Assembly (NCBI GenBank): GCA_023014365.1
Contig: JAEBUN010000024.1
Span: 744,001 to 808,000, forward strand
Direction: 5' to 3'
From: Lepiota brunneoincarnata
Lineage: Eukaryota > Basidiomycota > Agaricomycetes > Agaricales > Agaricaceae
DNA: 64,000 nt
Made by a program: the position numbers and the translations under genes. Position 1 is the stretch's first letter; the number at the start of each line of letters is the position of its first letter. Below, piece by piece: positions 63,822 to 64,000 of the stretch. The notes beneath the pieces were generated by a model. That model was not told the DNA's origin and made no database searches. It worked only from the letters and a program-made list of their open reading frames with translations.

Positions 63822-64000
63822 TAGTCACATAGGCTGCAACAATCTCCTTCACAAGTTATTTAGAATTTTCTTCTGATATTCCTTATATCCACTGTGTTTT
63901 TTCGGGTTTTTTGCATTTTTCTCAACAATTAAACTACTTTGAGTCATATAAGTAATATATTTGGAATCTGCATTAAAATTGGCACCATCCCACATATTTT
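63822..64000. other. Right flank of Tc1-A copy 2
   Basis: AT-rich, non-coding. By the inversion model it was once contiguous with the sequence now starting at 36867 read in reverse. Confidence 0.5.

Noticed and set aside
1..64000. CRISPR arrays, operons or prokaryotic systems
   Set aside because: Spliceosomal introns and fungal gene families throughout; no regularly spaced short repeats.

Overview
The window is fungal nuclear DNA, almost certainly from a mushroom-forming basidiomycete (Agaricomycetes). The signs are many short introns (about 45-65 nt, one GC-AG), several F-box genes with the coiled-coil plus F-box layout common in agarics, a GH30 glucanase-like enzyme, a cytochrome P450, an NLR-like P-loop remnant, and chromodomain Gypsy, Copia and Tc1 transposons. 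I rebuilt the exon chains by hand; coordinates are firm where the summed exon lengths keep frame.

1-31.5 kb is a gene-rich euchromatic block. In order it holds: a decayed NLR-like NTPase (-), poorly resolved minus-strand coding pieces and a small predicted membrane protein (-), AP-1 adaptor subunit beta (+), a GH30 glycoside hydrolase (+), a repeat-bearing spacer, a 13-exon P450 (+), a small secreted protein (+), a 7-exon F-box/LRR gene (-), the divergent mitochondrial pair ATPase inhibitor IF1 (-) / ATP synthase subunit h (+), a small hypothetical gene (+), a secreted protein of unknown function (+), two tandem single-exon F-box genes (-), a small protein with a duplicated YGFGG-type motif (+), a two-exon F-box gene (-) and a GNAT acetyltransferase (+). 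Several of these genes carry single-base, mostly homopolymer-length frameshifts (AP-1 beta 2, GH30 4, secreted protein 3, GNAT 1), while P450, IF1, ATP14 and the F-box genes have none. Either the assembly has indel errors or some of these genes are decaying.

31.8-64 kb is a nest of transposons with no recognisable host gene. A Copia element (TSD TGGCA, 292-bp LTRs) received a Tc1 element (Tc1-A copy 1, intact 338-aa DD34E transposase). Its 5' half now lies about 9-22 kb away in the opposite orientation, next to a second Tc1-A copy. The Copia reading frame and its target duplication can be rejoined exactly across the two Tc1 copies, so the segment between them was very probably inverted by recombination between the copies. 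The Copia 5' half was also hit by an unidentified 3.15-kb insertion (TSD CCAGTG), which itself received a decayed chromodomain Gypsy element (TSD CACTG). Tc1-A copy 2 received a near-pristine copy of the same Gypsy family (TSD ATTAT; LTRs differ at one base by eye).

The young Gypsy element (54388-62575) is the most unusual object here. It has 386-bp LTRs and a 12-nt primer-binding site complementary to the predicted mRNA 5' end (Tf1/sushi-type self-priming). Its 1.15-kb leader has no ATG but holds a long open frame with two hydrophobic segments, running in frame into Gag through one TAG. Gag (CCHC) and Pol (PR-RT-RH-IN-chromodomain) overlap in the -1 frame, and an extra region 3' of Pol carries a 374-aa ORF with two zinc knuckles overlapped by a 359-aa proline-rich ORF.
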